Source: Kaistia granuli DSM 23481
Lineage (GTDB): Bacteria; Pseudomonadota; Alphaproteobacteria; Rhizobiales; Kaistiaceae
Assembly: GCF_000380505.1 (NCBI RefSeq)
Contig: NZ_AQYH01000008.1
Coordinates: 496,001 to 560,000, forward strand
Direction of reading: 5' to 3'
DNA: 64,000 bases
Part shown: one piece after another, positions 11,098 through 20,331 of the stretch
Layout: each line of letters starts with the position of its first letter
Position numbering within the stretch: the stretch's first letter is position 1
Program-made: the position numbers and the translations under genes
The notes under the pieces: model-generated
Database searches by the model: none
Told to the model about the DNA's origin: nothing
Seen by the model: the letters and a program-made list of their open reading frames with translations, nothing else

Positions 11098-11337
11098 GGT
11101 CCCGACCGATCGGGACGGAGAGCCTCAACATCCTCTCCGCCCGCCCTCCCGTTGGCGGCTAGTACGCCGTCCAGCCGCCAATGGCGGCATAGCGCGCGGC
11201 GGCGCCAATGTCGGGGCAGCCGGGCTCGGCCGGAGGCCAGGGCAATGAGGGCCGGACAAGCGATCCGGCACCAACCAGGGTCTGGCGCGACGGCAGCAAG
11301 CCAACGTGCCGCCGCCAGGCCGCCCCGGACGTCTGCG

Positions 11338-12141
11338 CTACAGCACGCGCGAGAGAAATTCGCGGGTGCGGGCGGATTTCGGGTTGGCAATCACCTCGCG
11401 CGGTGCGCCTCGCTCGATGATGACGCCCTCGTCCATGAAGATCAGGTCGTCGCCGACTTCGCGGGCGAAGCCGATCTCATGCGTCACCACCACCATGGTC
11501 ATGCCGCTCTCGGCCAGGTCGCGCATCACCTGCAGCACCTCGCCGACCAGCTCCGGGTCGAGGGCCGAGGTCGGCTCGTCGAACAGCAGCACCTTGGGGT
11601 TCATGGCGAGCGCGCGGGCAATGGCAACGCGCTGCTGCTGGCCGCCGGAGAGTTCCCGCGGATACCGGCTGGCCTTGTCGGAAAGGCCGACGCGCGCCAA
11701 CAGGACCTCGGCGCTGGCCTTGGCCTCGGCGACGGGAACGCCGCGCACGCGGGTCGGCGCCTCGATCAGGTTCTCCATGACGGTCATGTGCGAGAACAGG
11801 TTGAACGACTGGAACACCATGCCGATATCGGCGCGGCGCTTGCACAGCAGGCTGTCCTTCACCTCATACAGCTTGCCGTCGCGCAGATCGTAGCCGACGA
11901 ACTCGCCGTCAACGAGCAGCACGCCCCCGGTCAATTGCTCGAGGTGGTTGATGCAGCGCAGGAAGGTGCTCTTGCCCGAGCCGGACGGCCCGATGATACA
12001 GGCGACCGAGCCCTTCGGCACCGTCAGATCGATGCCCTTCAGGACTTCGACCGAGCCGTAGGACTTGCGGACCGAGCGCGCGAAGACCATCGCATCCGGG
12101 GGCACGCCAAAGCGTGCGCGGGTTTCCGCCTGGGATGTCAT
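11338..12141 (-). CDS. Polar amino-acid ABC transporter ATPase (GlnQ/HisP-like)
   Basis: Cytoplasmic ATPase of 267 aa that powers a polar amino-acid or amine importer. Walker [10 protein letters not shown] is at residues 51-59. The ABC signature LSGGQQQR precedes Walker [14 protein letters not shown], and the switch His is in [10 protein letters not shown]. Its start overlaps the permease gene stop by four bases, placing it last in a leftward operon: binding protein, permease, ATPase. The FAD-dependent amine oxidase upstream suggests the imported compound is an amino acid or amine that is then oxidised. Confidence 0.93.
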   Translation of the reverse strand: MTSQAETRARFGVPPDAMVFARSVRKSYGSVEVLKGIDLTVPKGSVACIIGPSGSGKSTFLRCINHLEQLTGGVLLVDGEFVGYDLRDGKLYEVKDSLLCKRRADIGMVFQSFNLFSHMTVMENLIEAPTRVRGVPVAEAKASAEVLLARVGLSDKASRYPRELSGGQQQRVAIARALAMNPKVLLFDEPTSALDPELVGEVLQVMRDLAESGMTMVVVTHEIGFAREVGDDLIFMDEGVIIERGAPREVIANPKSARTREFLSRVL

Positions 12142-13088
12142 GGCTGCGCCCTCCCCTTGCGAGATCCAAGCAGCGACTGGAGCAGCCGGATCACCGGATT
12201 CTCCTGGCGGCGGTCGCTGCGGCCGTAATAACGTTCGAGGAAGTGCTGCCCGATCGACATCACCGTGACCACGAACAGGTACCAGAACGCCACGACGATC
12301 AGCAGCGGGATGGTCTCAAACGTGCGGGCATAGATGCTCTGGGCGGTATAGAACAGGTCGTCGACCGCGATGAAGGTGACGAGTGACGTCATCTTCAGCA
12401 GGCTGATCGCCTCGTTGCCGGTCGGCGGCACGATGAAGCGCATCGCCTGCGGCAGGATGATCCGGCGCAGGATCTGCCGGTAGGACATGCCGAGGCCGCT
12501 CGCCGCCTCGAACTGGCCGTGCGGCACCGACTTGATGCCGGCCCGGATGATCTCGGCCAGATAGCCCGCCTCGCAGAGCGACAGGGCGACGACGGCCGAG
12601 ACGAAGGGCGTCATGAAATCGTTGGTGTTGACCGAGAAGACCGTGCCGAAACCGGGGATGGACAGCGTGGCGGTCCGGAACAGCAGCGACAGATTGAACC
12701 AGAAGATCAGCTGGATCAGCGCCGGGACACCGCGGAAGAACCAGACATAGGCGCTGGCGAAAGTCTGCAGCACCGCGCTTGGCGAGACGCGCATGATGGC
12801 GATGATCGTGCCGATGACGATGGCCGCCGCCATGATGACGACCGTCAGCAGCAGGGTCTTGCCGAGGCCGCGCATGATCGAGGGGTGGAACAGATAGTTG
12901 GCAGCCGTCCCCCAGTCGAAGGCCGGATTGGTCGCGAACGCCCTGCCGATGAAAAAGGCGAACAGCATCGCGACGGCGATGCCGATCCAAATGCCGTAGC
13001 GCCGACGCGGCACGACGATCAGTTCTTCAACCGGCAGATCTAACGGAAGCCCGGTAGTCTTGTTCGGCTCAACCAGGCTCATCCGCAC
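12138..13088 (-). CDS. Polar amino-acid ABC transporter permease (HisM/GlnP-like)
   Basis: Inner-membrane permease of 316 aa. Residues from about 40 onward form membrane segments. The EAA loop that docks the ATPase is visible as [22 protein letters not shown], and [13 protein letters not shown] is typical of the HisM/GlnP group. A cytoplasmic N-terminal extension of about 35 residues precedes the first helix. Only one permease gene is present, so a homodimer is likely. It lies between the ATPase (overlap) and the binding protein (68-base gap). Confidence 0.92.
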   Translation of the reverse strand: MRMSLVEPNKTTGLPLDLPVEELIVVPRRRYGIWIGIAVAMLFAFFIGRAFATNPAFDWGTAANYLFHPSIMRGLGKTLLLTVVIMAAAIVIGTIIAIMRVSPSAVLQTFASAYVWFFRGVPALIQLIFWFNLSLLFRTATLSIPGFGTVFSVNTNDFMTPFVSAVVALSLCEAGYLAEIIRAGIKSVPHGQFEAASGLGMSYRQILRRIILPQAMRFIVPPTGNEAISLLKMTSLVTFIAVDDLFYTAQSIYARTFETIPLLIVVAFWYLFVVTVMSIGQHFLERYYGRSDRRQENPVIRLLQSLLGSRKGRAQP

Positions 13089-13156
13089 GGTTCCTCGAAG
13101 GTTGGGGGCGTCGATGGGAGCGGGACCGGACGCCGTGACGTCCGGTGCCGACCAAC

Positions 13157-14023
13157 TCAGTCCTTGCGGACCTTGTCCATGCTATCGACCAGATAGGGTT
13201 CCTGGATGGCGTATTTGCCCATGCCGTATTTGTCGAGGACCTTCTGATAGGTGCCGTTCTTGAACAGCTCCGACAGGGCCGCGATCATCATCGCCTGCGT
13301 GGCGGCATCGCCCTTGGCGACTGCCATGCCGAGCGGCGCGACCTCATAGAGCTCCGGCAGCACGACCAGCTTGCCGTTGCTCGTCACCTCAAAATAGCTC
13401 GACGCGGTGGCATCGTCGAGGCGCGCGTCGATGCGGCCGGACAGAACGGCCTGGATCGTGTCGGTCGAGGCGTTGAACACCGACTTTTGGATCGGCCCCA
13501 GATTGGCGGCCTTGCATTCGGCATCCAGTTTGTCGACGAGGAAATCGGACACGGTGCCGGCCGAGACGCCAACGCGCTTGCCGCACAGCGGATGGTCGCC
13601 GGAGAAGGCGGCAACCTGGTCCGGCGACGTCGAGGCGGCGACGCCTGCCTTCAGAAACATGACGAAGTCAACCTGCTTCAGGCGATCGTCATTGGCCGAG
13701 AAGGTCTCCCAGGCGATCTTGAAGCGCCCGGCCGACAGACCGGGGATCATCGAGGGAAACGGCGTCCGCTGGATGTCGAGCTTGGCGTCGAGCAACTTGG
13801 CGACCTCGCCGGCCAGCTCGATGATGATGCCGGTCTGCTGACCGTCGGCATCGAGATACTCGAACGGCGCGAAGTCGAGCGTATTGGCAATCGACAGCGT
13901 GCCGGTCTGGGCCACCTCGGGCGACTTGACGATTTCGGCCGAGGCCGGTCCGACCGACCACGCCGTCAGCCCGAGCGCAATTCCCAGCCCTGCCATCGGC
14001 TTCAGATATCGATTCATTGTCAT
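13157..14023 (-). CDS. Polar amino-acid ABC transporter substrate-binding protein
   Basis: Periplasmic solute-binding protein family 3, 288 aa, with an N-terminal signal peptide ending near PASAE. The family start of the mature domain is seen as GTLSIANTLDFAPFEYLDADGQQTGIIIELA, and the second lobe as GKRVGVSAGTVSDFL. It is the first gene of the importer operon. The ligand is not deducible, but family 3 proteins bind amino acids, opines or related amines. Confidence 0.92.
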   Translation of the reverse strand: MTMNRYLKPMAGLGIALGLTAWSVGPASAEIVKSPEVAQTGTLSIANTLDFAPFEYLDADGQQTGIIIELAGEVAKLLDAKLDIQRTPFPSMIPGLSAGRFKIAWETFSANDDRLKQVDFVMFLKAGVAASTSPDQVAAFSGDHPLCGKRVGVSAGTVSDFLVDKLDAECKAANLGPIQKSVFNASTDTIQAVLSGRIDARLDDATASSYFEVTSNGKLVVLPELYEVAPLGMAVAKGDAATQAMMIAALSELFKNGTYQKVLDKYGMGKYAIQEPYLVDSMDKVRKD

Positions 14024-14182
14024 CTCCTCTCGATCTGTTCCTGGAAGTCCGTCATTCGGTCCGCCGAAGCAAGGCTCCGGCGGAGTTCCCCATTGGTCCA
14101 GCCCTCCCTCTTCGGGGCGGGTTTGGATTTCGAAAACACGTCAATCGGCATGCCGATGCGCGGTTCAAAGCGTCGCCGCGCT

Positions 14183-15556
14183 TCAGACCCCCGTCGTCGG
14201 TAGCGGCTTGGTGCCGTCGATGAAACGCTCGTAGCGGAAGGCCCTCGGGTCGACAATCGGCATCGCTCCCGTGACCAGATCCGCCGCGAGCCGTCCCGCC
14301 GCCGGGCCGATGCCGAAGCCGTGGCCCGAGAAGCCCGTGGCGATCACCAGGCCCGGATGAGACTGGACGGTTGAGATCACCGGTATCACATCCGGCGTGG
14401 CGTCGATCATGCCGGCCCATTGCTGGACCACCGGCACATTCCGGAAAATCGGAAATGCTTCCTGCAGGGCGGCATAGGCGGCGGCGAGCTGGCGCTGGCG
14501 CGGTTGCGGATCGAGGATGCGTGTCGCCTCGAATGCCATCGCCGCGCCATCGGCGCCGCGCAGGCTGTCGCGCAGGCCGGCAACCAGGGGCGCGCCGAAG
14601 CCGAGGCGCATGTGCCGCCATTCGCGCTTCAAAATGGGCAGGAAATCGCCGAGAAAGCGAAAGCTGTCCGGCACGACGTCGTGCAGGCTGCGGCTGCCAT
14701 CGGCGATCGTGTAACCACCATCAAGGCGCTTGCGATAGGCAAAGCGCGGCCCCCAGGCAGCCCCGTCCGGCCCCCCCTCGACCGGAGCCGTCCGCAGCAC
14801 CGAGGACCGTATCCCCAATTGCGGCAGGCGCAGTCCCAGCGTCCGGCAAAGCTGGCTGGACCAGATGCCGCCGGCGATGACGACACGTTTGGTCGCGATC
14901 CGTCCGCGTTCGGTGACGACGGCGGACAGGGCGCCGCCGCTGGACTCGAGGCTGCGCACGGAGCAATTTCCCAGCAACACGGCGCCGCTGCGGGCGGCGG
15001 CGAGGGCGATCGCCGGTGCGGCCTTCTGCGGTTCGGCGCGGCCGTCGCTGGGCGTATGGAGCGCGGCATGAAAGGTCCGGGCCGCGCCGGGCAGCCGTCG
15101 CGCCAGTTCCGGGCCGGAGATGATCCGGGTGTCGAGCGCATACGCTCCGGCGCGGGCGATCCAGTCCTGATGATGCGCCACGTCGGCATCGTTTTCACAG
15201 AGATAGAGGATGCCGGTGCGCCGAAAGCCGACATCGCAGCCGACGAGGGCTTCCATCTCGTCCCAGAGGCGCATCGCTTCGACGACCAGCGGCAATTCAC
15301 GCGGGTCGCGGCCCATGCGGCGAACCCAGCCCCAGTTGCGGCTCGACTGCTCGCCAGCGAACTGACCTTTTTCACAGACGACGACAGACAGCCCTTCCCG
15401 CGCAAGGAACAGGGCCGTGCTCAAACCAATGATGCCGCCGCCAATGACGACGACATCGGACGATGTTGGCTGGACGTCGGCGGATCCGACGGGATCAGTG
15501 GGTGGCCCCAAACTTGGTCCTCTCGCAGCAAGTGCGTTTTCAGGCGAAGTGGGCAC
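14183..15556 (-). CDS. FAD-dependent amine/amino-acid oxidase (DAO family)
   Basis: Flavoprotein of 457 aa in the D-amino-acid oxidase/glycine oxidase superfamily. The dinucleotide-binding VVVIGGGIIGLSTALFLAREG begins near residue 35. The C terminus has the family GFSGHGFGIGPAAGRLAADLV. The N-terminal 30 residues are Pro/Ser-rich and may be over-called. It lies upstream of, and in the same direction as, an amino-acid ABC operon, so it probably oxidises the imported amine. Related enzymes act on sarcosine, proline derivatives, opines or polyamine conjugates. Confidence 0.88.
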   Translation of the reverse strand: MPTSPENALAARGPSLGPPTDPVGSADVQPTSSDVVVIGGGIIGLSTALFLAREGLSVVVCEKGQFAGEQSSRNWGWVRRMGRDPRELPLVVEAMRLWDEMEALVGCDVGFRRTGILYLCENDADVAHHQDWIARAGAYALDTRIISGPELARRLPGAARTFHAALHTPSDGRAEPQKAAPAIALAAARSGAVLLGNCSVRSLESSGGALSAVVTERGRIATKRVVIAGGIWSSQLCRTLGLRLPQLGIRSSVLRTAPVEGGPDGAAWGPRFAYRKRLDGGYTIADGSRSLHDVVPDSFRFLGDFLPILKREWRHMRLGFGAPLVAGLRDSLRGADGAAMAFEATRILDPQPRQRQLAAAYAALQEAFPIFRNVPVVQQWAGMIDATPDVIPVISTVQSHPGLVIATGFSGHGFGIGPAAGRLAADLVTGAMPIVDPRAFRYERFIDGTKPLPTTGV

Positions 15557-15632
15557 CGGTTCGCGTGAAAAAAACGCTACCAGACAGAGAGACGGAGCCT
15601 TTCGCCGCTTCGACGAAACCGTGAAAGGCTCC
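15534..15632. repeat. Rhizobial-type intergenic hairpin repeat, copy 1
   Basis: Non-coding element overlapping the start of the FAD oxidase gene. It opens with GCGTTTTCAGGCGAAG, a short spacer containing ACCGGTTCGCG and GAAAAAAACGC. It ends in a hairpin with perfect 10-bp arms, GGAGCCTTTC at 15594-15603 and GAAAGGCTCC at 15623-15632. The same architecture recurs at 17826-17923 with different hairpin arms. This resembles the mosaic intergenic repeats widespread in rhizobial chromosomes. Confidence 0.7.
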
Positions 15633-15693
15633 GGGTGCCGATGGGTCGGGCGTCTTCCGTCCGGCCCATCGGGTCGAGTCGCAGCGTGGCGCG

Positions 15694-16707
15694 CTAGGTC
15701 GCCTGGGAGGAAGCCGCTGCGCCCTTGCGATAGTGATAGTTCTTGTCGATACGCTCCATCAGGTAGTCGCGATAGAGCACCGGCTCGTACTTGGGTTCCG
15801 TGCCAGCCGGAAGACAGGGCGGCAGCACCTCGATCATCTCATCCATCGAGGGATCGAAGAAGAAGGGCTGCGAATAGCGCTCACGACCCGAGCGGTTGAT
15901 GACGCGATGCGGCGTCGACACGAACTGGTCGTTCGACCAGCGCGCGAGGATGTCGCCGACATTCATCACGAAGGTATCGGGGATCGGCGGCGCAGGGATC
16001 CATTCGCCGGCCTTGTTCTTGACCTCGAGCCCGCCGACATCGTCCTGCGCGAGCAGGGTGATGTAGCCGTAGTCGGTATGCGGCGCGGAACCGAACAGGC
16101 CGGCTTCCTCCGGCTGCGTCGGATAATGCAGCAGGCGCAGGAAAGTCGTCGGCTTCTCGAAATAGCGATTCATGCTCTCGGGCGGCAGACCGAGCGAGAT
16201 CGAGATGGCACCGACGAGTTCGCGCGCCAGCGCGCTCATCTCGGCGACGTAGCGCTCGATGGTGGCGTGGAAGCCAGGCAGCTCGGCTTCGGAAGGCCAC
16301 TGGTTGGGGCCCTGCAGCGGCTTGCCGGCCAGCGCGTCCGGGTCGTCGGCGGCGACCTCGTGCATGAAGAAGATGGATTCGCTCTGGTTCGGCTTGCTGA
16401 CCTTGGCGACCGAAGAGGTGACGATGGTCGAGCCATTGAAGGGCAGATAGCCACGGAAGTTCTTGTCGATCTTCAGCGCCAGCTTCTGCTCGTCCGGCAG
16501 GGCGAAGAAGGCGCGGCTCATGCTGCGCACGGCCTCGACATCGGCGCTGGGGACACGGTGGCCCGAAACATACAGGAAACCGACCGTCTCGAGATAGCCG
16601 CGCAGCGTCTCCGCCACAGCGCGGGCATCAGCGGGATCGCCGGTGTACAACCCCGAAACGTCGAGGATCGGAATCTGCGAAAAATCGCCGCGTGCCTCAG
16701 CCACCAT
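15694..16707 (-). CDS. Isopenicillin N synthase-like 2-oxoglutarate/Fe(II) oxygenase
   Basis: Non-haem iron oxygenase of 337 aa. The N-terminal DIOX_N-like domain contains VGFLYVSGH. The C-terminal jelly-roll has the iron-binding His and Asp in APHTDYGYITLLAQD, the distal His in VSTPHRVIN, and the co-substrate motif in RERYSQPFFFDP. I chose the ATG at 16707, which has a GGAGG ribosome site ten bases upstream; the longer open frame above it runs through the promoter and into the divergent gene. It is divergent from a nucleoside hydrolase across a perfect 14-bp palindrome. Linkage to a hydrolase of nucleosides hints at base or nucleoside oxidation, but this is inference. Confidence 0.9.
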   Translation of the reverse strand: MVAEARGDFSQIPILDVSGLYTGDPADARAVAETLRGYLETVGFLYVSGHRVPSADVEAVRSMSRAFFALPDEQKLALKIDKNFRGYLPFNGSTIVTSSVAKVSKPNQSESIFFMHEVAADDPDALAGKPLQGPNQWPSEAELPGFHATIERYVAEMSALARELVGAISISLGLPPESMNRYFEKPTTFLRLLHYPTQPEEAGLFGSAPHTDYGYITLLAQDDVGGLEVKNKAGEWIPAPPIPDTFVMNVGDILARWSNDQFVSTPHRVINRSGRERYSQPFFFDPSMDEMIEVLPPCLPAGTEPKYEPVLYRDYLMERIDKNYHYRKGAAASSQAT

Positions 16708-16732
16708 GCAGGCCTCCCATCTTGAACATAAG

Positions 16733-16746
16733 ATACAGTACTGTAT
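16733..16746. promoter_or_regulatory. Perfect 14-bp palindrome, candidate TetR operator
   Basis: ATACAGTACTGTAT is a perfect inverted repeat lying 26 bases upstream of the oxygenase start and 64 bases upstream of the nucleoside hydrolase start. It is placed to control both promoters. The size and symmetry fit a TetR-family operator, and a TetR gene follows the hydrolase. The pairing of regulator and site is inferred. Confidence 0.6.
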
Positions 16747-16810
16747 TCTCGGAGCGCGTCGCTTGGCAATAGCCGGGCCCCACCTCCCACAGCATCGACA
16801 AGGAAACGCC

Positions 16811-17755
16811 GTGGCTCCGCGCAAGATCATCATCGATACAGACCCGGGGCAGGACGACGCGTTCGCCATCCTGTTCGCCCTCGGCTCCCCCGCGGAACTC
16901 GATGTGCTGGGCATCACGACGGTCGGCGGCAACGTCCCGCTCAGGCTGACGACGGAGAATGCGCTCAAGGTCGTCGAGCTGGCCGGACGCGCCGATGTGC
17001 CGGTCTATGCCGGCTGTCCCGGCCCCATGGTCAAGAAGCTGATGACGGCCGAATATGTGCACGGTCCGACCGGTATGGACGGCGCCGACCTCCCTGCCCC
17101 GTCGATCGCTGCCCAGGATGAACACGCGGTCAACTATCTGGTCCGTACCATCATGGCGGCGCCCGAGGGCGAACTGACCGTCTGTACGCTCGGCCCGATG
17201 ACCAACCTCGCCATGGCGATGGTGATGGAGCCGCGGATCATCCCCCGGCTGCGCGAAGTCGTTCTGATGGGCGGCGGCTTCTTCCAGGGCGGCAACGCGA
17301 CCCCGGCAGCCGAATTCAACATCTTCGTCGATCCGCACGCGGCCCATGTCGTGTTTGAATCGGGCGTGCCGGTGACCATGTGCCCGATCGACTGCACCTA
17401 TACCGCCGAGATGACGGTGGAATGGCTCGACCGGCTGCGGGCGACCGGCAAGCGGGCCGCGATCGAGGCGGCGAACATGGCCGACTTCTATCGCCAGTAT
17501 GGCAGCCACAAGTTCCAGACGACGGCGCGGCCGATCCATGACGCCTGCGTCACCGGCTATCTTCTGGCGCCGGAGATCTACCAGCAGCGCCAGTGCAGCG
17601 TCACCATCGACATCGTCTCGCCGGAGACGATCGGCATGACGGTGGTCGACTGGTGGCATGTCACCGGCCGTCGCCGGAACTGCAACGTTCTGCGCGCCAT
17701 CGATCCCGCTCCGTTCTTCGAGCTGATGCTGGAGCGCATCGGCGCTCTCGACTGA
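16811..17755 (+). CDS. Nucleoside hydrolase (inosine-uridine preferring family)
   Basis: Calcium-dependent N-ribohydrolase of 314 aa that splits nucleosides into base and ribose. The family signature IIIDTDPGQDDA is at residues 6-17 (DTDPGxDDA binds the metal). TLGPMTNLA and a late PIHDACVTGYLLAPE carry further active-site residues. I start at the GTG at 16811, preceded by AAGGAAA, because it puts the signature at the N terminus as usual. It shares a promoter region with the divergent oxygenase. The preferred nucleoside is not known. Confidence 0.92.
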   Translation: MAPRKIIIDTDPGQDDAFAILFALGSPAELDVLGITTVGGNVPLRLTTENALKVVELAGRADVPVYAGCPGPMVKKLMTAEYVHGPTGMDGADLPAPSIAAQDEHAVNYLVRTIMAAPEGELTVCTLGPMTNLAMAMVMEPRIIPRLREVVLMGGGFFQGGNATPAAEFNIFVDPHAAHVVFESGVPVTMCPIDCTYTAEMTVEWLDRLRATGKRAAIEAANMADFYRQYGSHKFQTTARPIHDACVTGYLLAPEIYQQRQCSVTIDIVSPETIGMTVVDWWHVTGRRRNCNVLRAIDPAPFFELMLERIGALD

Positions 17756-17760
17756 CGTCC

Positions 17761-17788
17761 ACCTCGCGACGGCTCGCTGTCGCGAGGT
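17761..17788 (+). terminator. Hairpin after the nucleoside hydrolase gene
   Basis: Perfect 10-bp arms ACCTCGCGAC and GTCGCGAGGT enclose an 8-base loop, starting five bases after the stop codon. There is no T run, so it is a transcript-end hairpin at best and not a classical intrinsic terminator. Confidence 0.45.
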
Positions 17789-17825
17789 CGCATCTCCCTA
17801 CCGCGGTCGCGACGAGGCCGGACTG

Positions 17826-17923
17826 GCGCGTTTTCGAGCGAAGGAACCGGTTCGCGCGAAGAAAACGCGCTCCAGCAAAGAGTTAGAGCAGTTCGCCGTT
17901 TCGATGGAACGACGAATTGCTCT
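17826..17923. repeat. Rhizobial-type intergenic hairpin repeat, copy 2
   Basis: Same architecture as the element at 15534. The first hairpin has perfect arms GCGCGTTTTC (17826-17835) and GAAAACGCGC (17861-17870) around an ACCGGTTCGCG core. The second has arms AGAGCAGTTCG (17885-17895) and CGAATTGCTCT (17913-17923) with a single mismatch. It lies between the nucleoside hydrolase and the TetR gene. An ATG inside it opens a longer version of the TetR frame that I do not accept. Confidence 0.75.
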
Positions 17924-17963
17924 ATGGTCGTCGTCGTACGTCACCGGATTGCAGGAGCTCGTT

Positions 17964-18611
17964 TTGCCGAAGACTGCCAGGCCGACTTCCGAAACGGCGC
18001 CTGCCCATCGACGCAAGACGCTGACGCGCGAAGCCTGGATTGCCGCGGCGCTCAAGGTGCTCGAAAAGCGCGGCATCGCCGATGTGAAGATCGACGTGCT
18101 GGCCAAGCAGTTCAAGGTCACGCGCGGCAGCTTCTATTTCCACTTCTCCAGCATCAAGGATCTGCGCGAAGCCCTGCTGGAAGAATGGCGCGCGCGCAAC
18201 TGCCGCCCCTTCGAGGCGCTGGCGAAGGATCCGCACCCGGACGGGCTGGTATTCTTCGAAATCATCGTGAAGACATGGGTAAACGAGGACCCGTTCAGCC
18301 CGCTGCTCGATCTGGCGGTACGCGATTGGTCCCGCGGATCGCGCAAACTCGCCGACGAGATGGCAGCGGCGGACGGCCTGCGGATCTCGCTGCTGGAAAG
18401 GTCATTCCTGGCGCTCGGCTACCCGGACGACGAAGCGCTCGTCCGGGCCCGCATCACCTATTTCCACCAGATCGGCCACTACACGCTGTATTTCCGCGAG
18501 TCGGCCGCCGACCGGAAGCGCTATCAGCCGATCTACGGCAAGGTCCTGCTCGGTCCGAGGGCCGAGGCGGCAGAAGCGCGGCCAGTGGTCGACGAGGTCC
18601 AGGACGGCTGA
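17964..18611 (+). CDS. TetR/AcrR family transcriptional regulator
   Basis: DNA-binding repressor of 215 aa. The N-terminal TetR helix-turn-helix is seen as REAWIAAALKVLEKRGIADVKIDVLAKQ plus VTRGSFYFHFSSIKDL, followed by an all-helical ligand domain. I choose the TTG at 17964, which has AGGAG six bases upstream. The ATG at 17904 lies inside a repeat element. It follows the oxygenase/nucleoside hydrolase pair and probably acts at the 14-bp palindrome between them. Confidence 0.87.
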   Translation: MPKTARPTSETAPAHRRKTLTREAWIAAALKVLEKRGIADVKIDVLAKQFKVTRGSFYFHFSSIKDLREALLEEWRARNCRPFEALAKDPHPDGLVFFEIIVKTWVNEDPFSPLLDLAVRDWSRGSRKLADEMAAADGLRISLLERSFLALGYPDDEALVRARITYFHQIGHYTLYFRESAADRKRYQPIYGKVLLGPRAEAAEARPVVDEVQDG

Positions 18612-18830
18612 ACGCCACCCGTCCCGACGCCTTCGACAACCTGAAACACATCCGCGGATGCGCCCCCGCCTTGTTCGTTCAGCAATGCCGGAAGATCTGC
18701 TGCGGGGCGCAATCGTGCCGTCCCGACGTCCGTTTTCGACCTAGGCGGTCCATGCGCCGGCGAGTTCAAACGGCGTCGGGCCGAGGGCAGCGAGTTCGGG
18801 CTCGCTCCATCCCTGCAGCCCGGCTGGCGG

Positions 18831-20285
18831 TTACTTATGCAGGCCGCCGACGAAGAGATACTTCTTCTCGACGAATTCCTCGATGCCGTGGTGCGAGCCC
18901 TCACGGGAATTGCCGGATTCCTTGACACCGCCGAACGGCGCCAGCTCGGTCGAGATCAGGCCGGAATTGATGCCGACCATGCCGTATTCCAGCGCCTCGC
19001 CCACCCGGAAAATCCGGCCGATATCGCGGGTATAGAGATAGGCGGCGAGCCCGAACTCGGTGTCGTTCGCCCTGGCGATGACTTCGGCCTCGTCGTCGAA
19101 GACGAAGACCGGCGCGAGAGGGCCGAAGGTCTCCTCACCCGCGACCTGCATGGTCTCGTCGACGCCGGCGATCAGGGTCGGCTCGAAGAAGGTGCCGCCG
19201 AGCGCATGCCGCTTGCCGCCGACCAGCGCCCGCGCGCCCTTCGAGACCGCATCAGCGATGTGCTCCTCGATCTTCTGAACCGCCTTCTCGTTGATCAGCG
19301 GACCAAGCTGGACGTTTCCGGTCGCGCCATTGCCGACCTGGAGAGCGGCGACCGCGACGGCCAGCTTCTCGGTGAACGCCGCCTCGACGCCCCGCTGGAC
19401 ATAGATGCGGTTGGTGCAGACGCAGGTCTGGCCGGCATTGCGGAACTTCGAGAGCATCGCGCCCTCGACGGCGGCGTCGAGATCGGCGTCGTCGAAGACG
19501 ATGAACGGCGCGTTGCCGCCGAGCTCCAGCGCCACCTTCTTCACGGTACCGGCCGACTGCCGCATCAGTTGCTTGCCGACTTCGGTCGAGCCCGTGAAGC
19601 CGACGATGCGGATGGCGGGATGCGAGGTCAGCACCTCGCCGATCGGACGAGCCGGTCCCGTGACGACGTTGAGCACGCCGGCGGGCACGCCGGCGCGATG
19701 GGCCAGTTCCGCCAGCGCCAGCGCCGTCAGCGGCGTCTCGCCGGCCGGCTTCAGCACGACCGTGCAGCCGGCGGCGATCGCCGGGCCGACCTTGCGGGTG
19801 ATCATCGCGGCCGGGAAGTTCCAGGGCGTGATCGCCGCGACGACGCCGGTCGGCTGGCGCAGCACCAGGATGCGGCCATCGGCGCGGTGGCTCGGCAGCG
19901 TCTCGCCGGCGATCCGCTTCGCCTCTTCGGCATAGAATTCGACATAGGCCGCGGCGTAGTCGATCTCGCCCGTGGCCTCGGCGAGCGGCTTGCCCTGCTC
20001 CGAAGTCAGGATCAACGCCAGGTCGTCGCGGTTTTCGACGATCAGGTCGAACCAGCGGCGCAGGATGTTGGCACGATCCTTGGCGACACGCGCCGCCCAC
20101 GGCCCGAAGGCGCGGCTCGCCGCCTCGACCGCCTCGGTCGCCTCCGGGGCGCCGAAGGCCGGCACCCGCGCCAGCTCGGCGCCCGTCGCCGGGTTGGTGA
20201 CGGGCGTCTCGCCCTCGCCGACGAAGGCGCCATCGACGTAGCACTGGGTCCGCAGGAGCGAGGGATCGTTCAGGGGCAGACTCAT
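18831..20285 (-). CDS. gabD: NAD(P)-dependent succinate-semialdehyde dehydrogenase
   Basis: Aldehyde dehydrogenase of 484 aa, the usual GabD length. Seen: the cofactor loop VVAAITPWNFPAAM, the catalytic Glu region LELGGNAPFIVFDDADLD, the active-site Cys in GQTCVCTNRIYV, and the C-terminal PFGGVKESGNSREG typical of GabD. It oxidises succinate semialdehyde to succinate in GABA breakdown. The agmatinase-family gene just upstream in the same direction, plus nearby amine-oxidising genes, support a role in guanidino-acid or polyamine catabolism. Related semialdehydes remain possible substrates. Confidence 0.88.
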   Translation of the reverse strand: MSLPLNDPSLLRTQCYVDGAFVGEGETPVTNPATGAELARVPAFGAPEATEAVEAASRAFGPWAARVAKDRANILRRWFDLIVENRDDLALILTSEQGKPLAEATGEIDYAAAYVEFYAEEAKRIAGETLPSHRADGRILVLRQPTGVVAAITPWNFPAAMITRKVGPAIAAGCTVVLKPAGETPLTALALAELAHRAGVPAGVLNVVTGPARPIGEVLTSHPAIRIVGFTGSTEVGKQLMRQSAGTVKKVALELGGNAPFIVFDDADLDAAVEGAMLSKFRNAGQTCVCTNRIYVQRGVEAAFTEKLAVAVAALQVGNGATGNVQLGPLINEKAVQKIEEHIADAVSKGARALVGGKRHALGGTFFEPTLIAGVDETMQVAGEETFGPLAPVFVFDDEAEVIARANDTEFGLAAYLYTRDIGRIFRVGEALEYGMVGINSGLISTELAPFGGVKESGNSREGSHHGIEEFVEKKYLFVGGLHK

Positions 20286-20331
20286 CGGGCGTCCTCGTGG
20301 CAGGAAAGAGATCGGCGTGGGGAGGCTGGAA

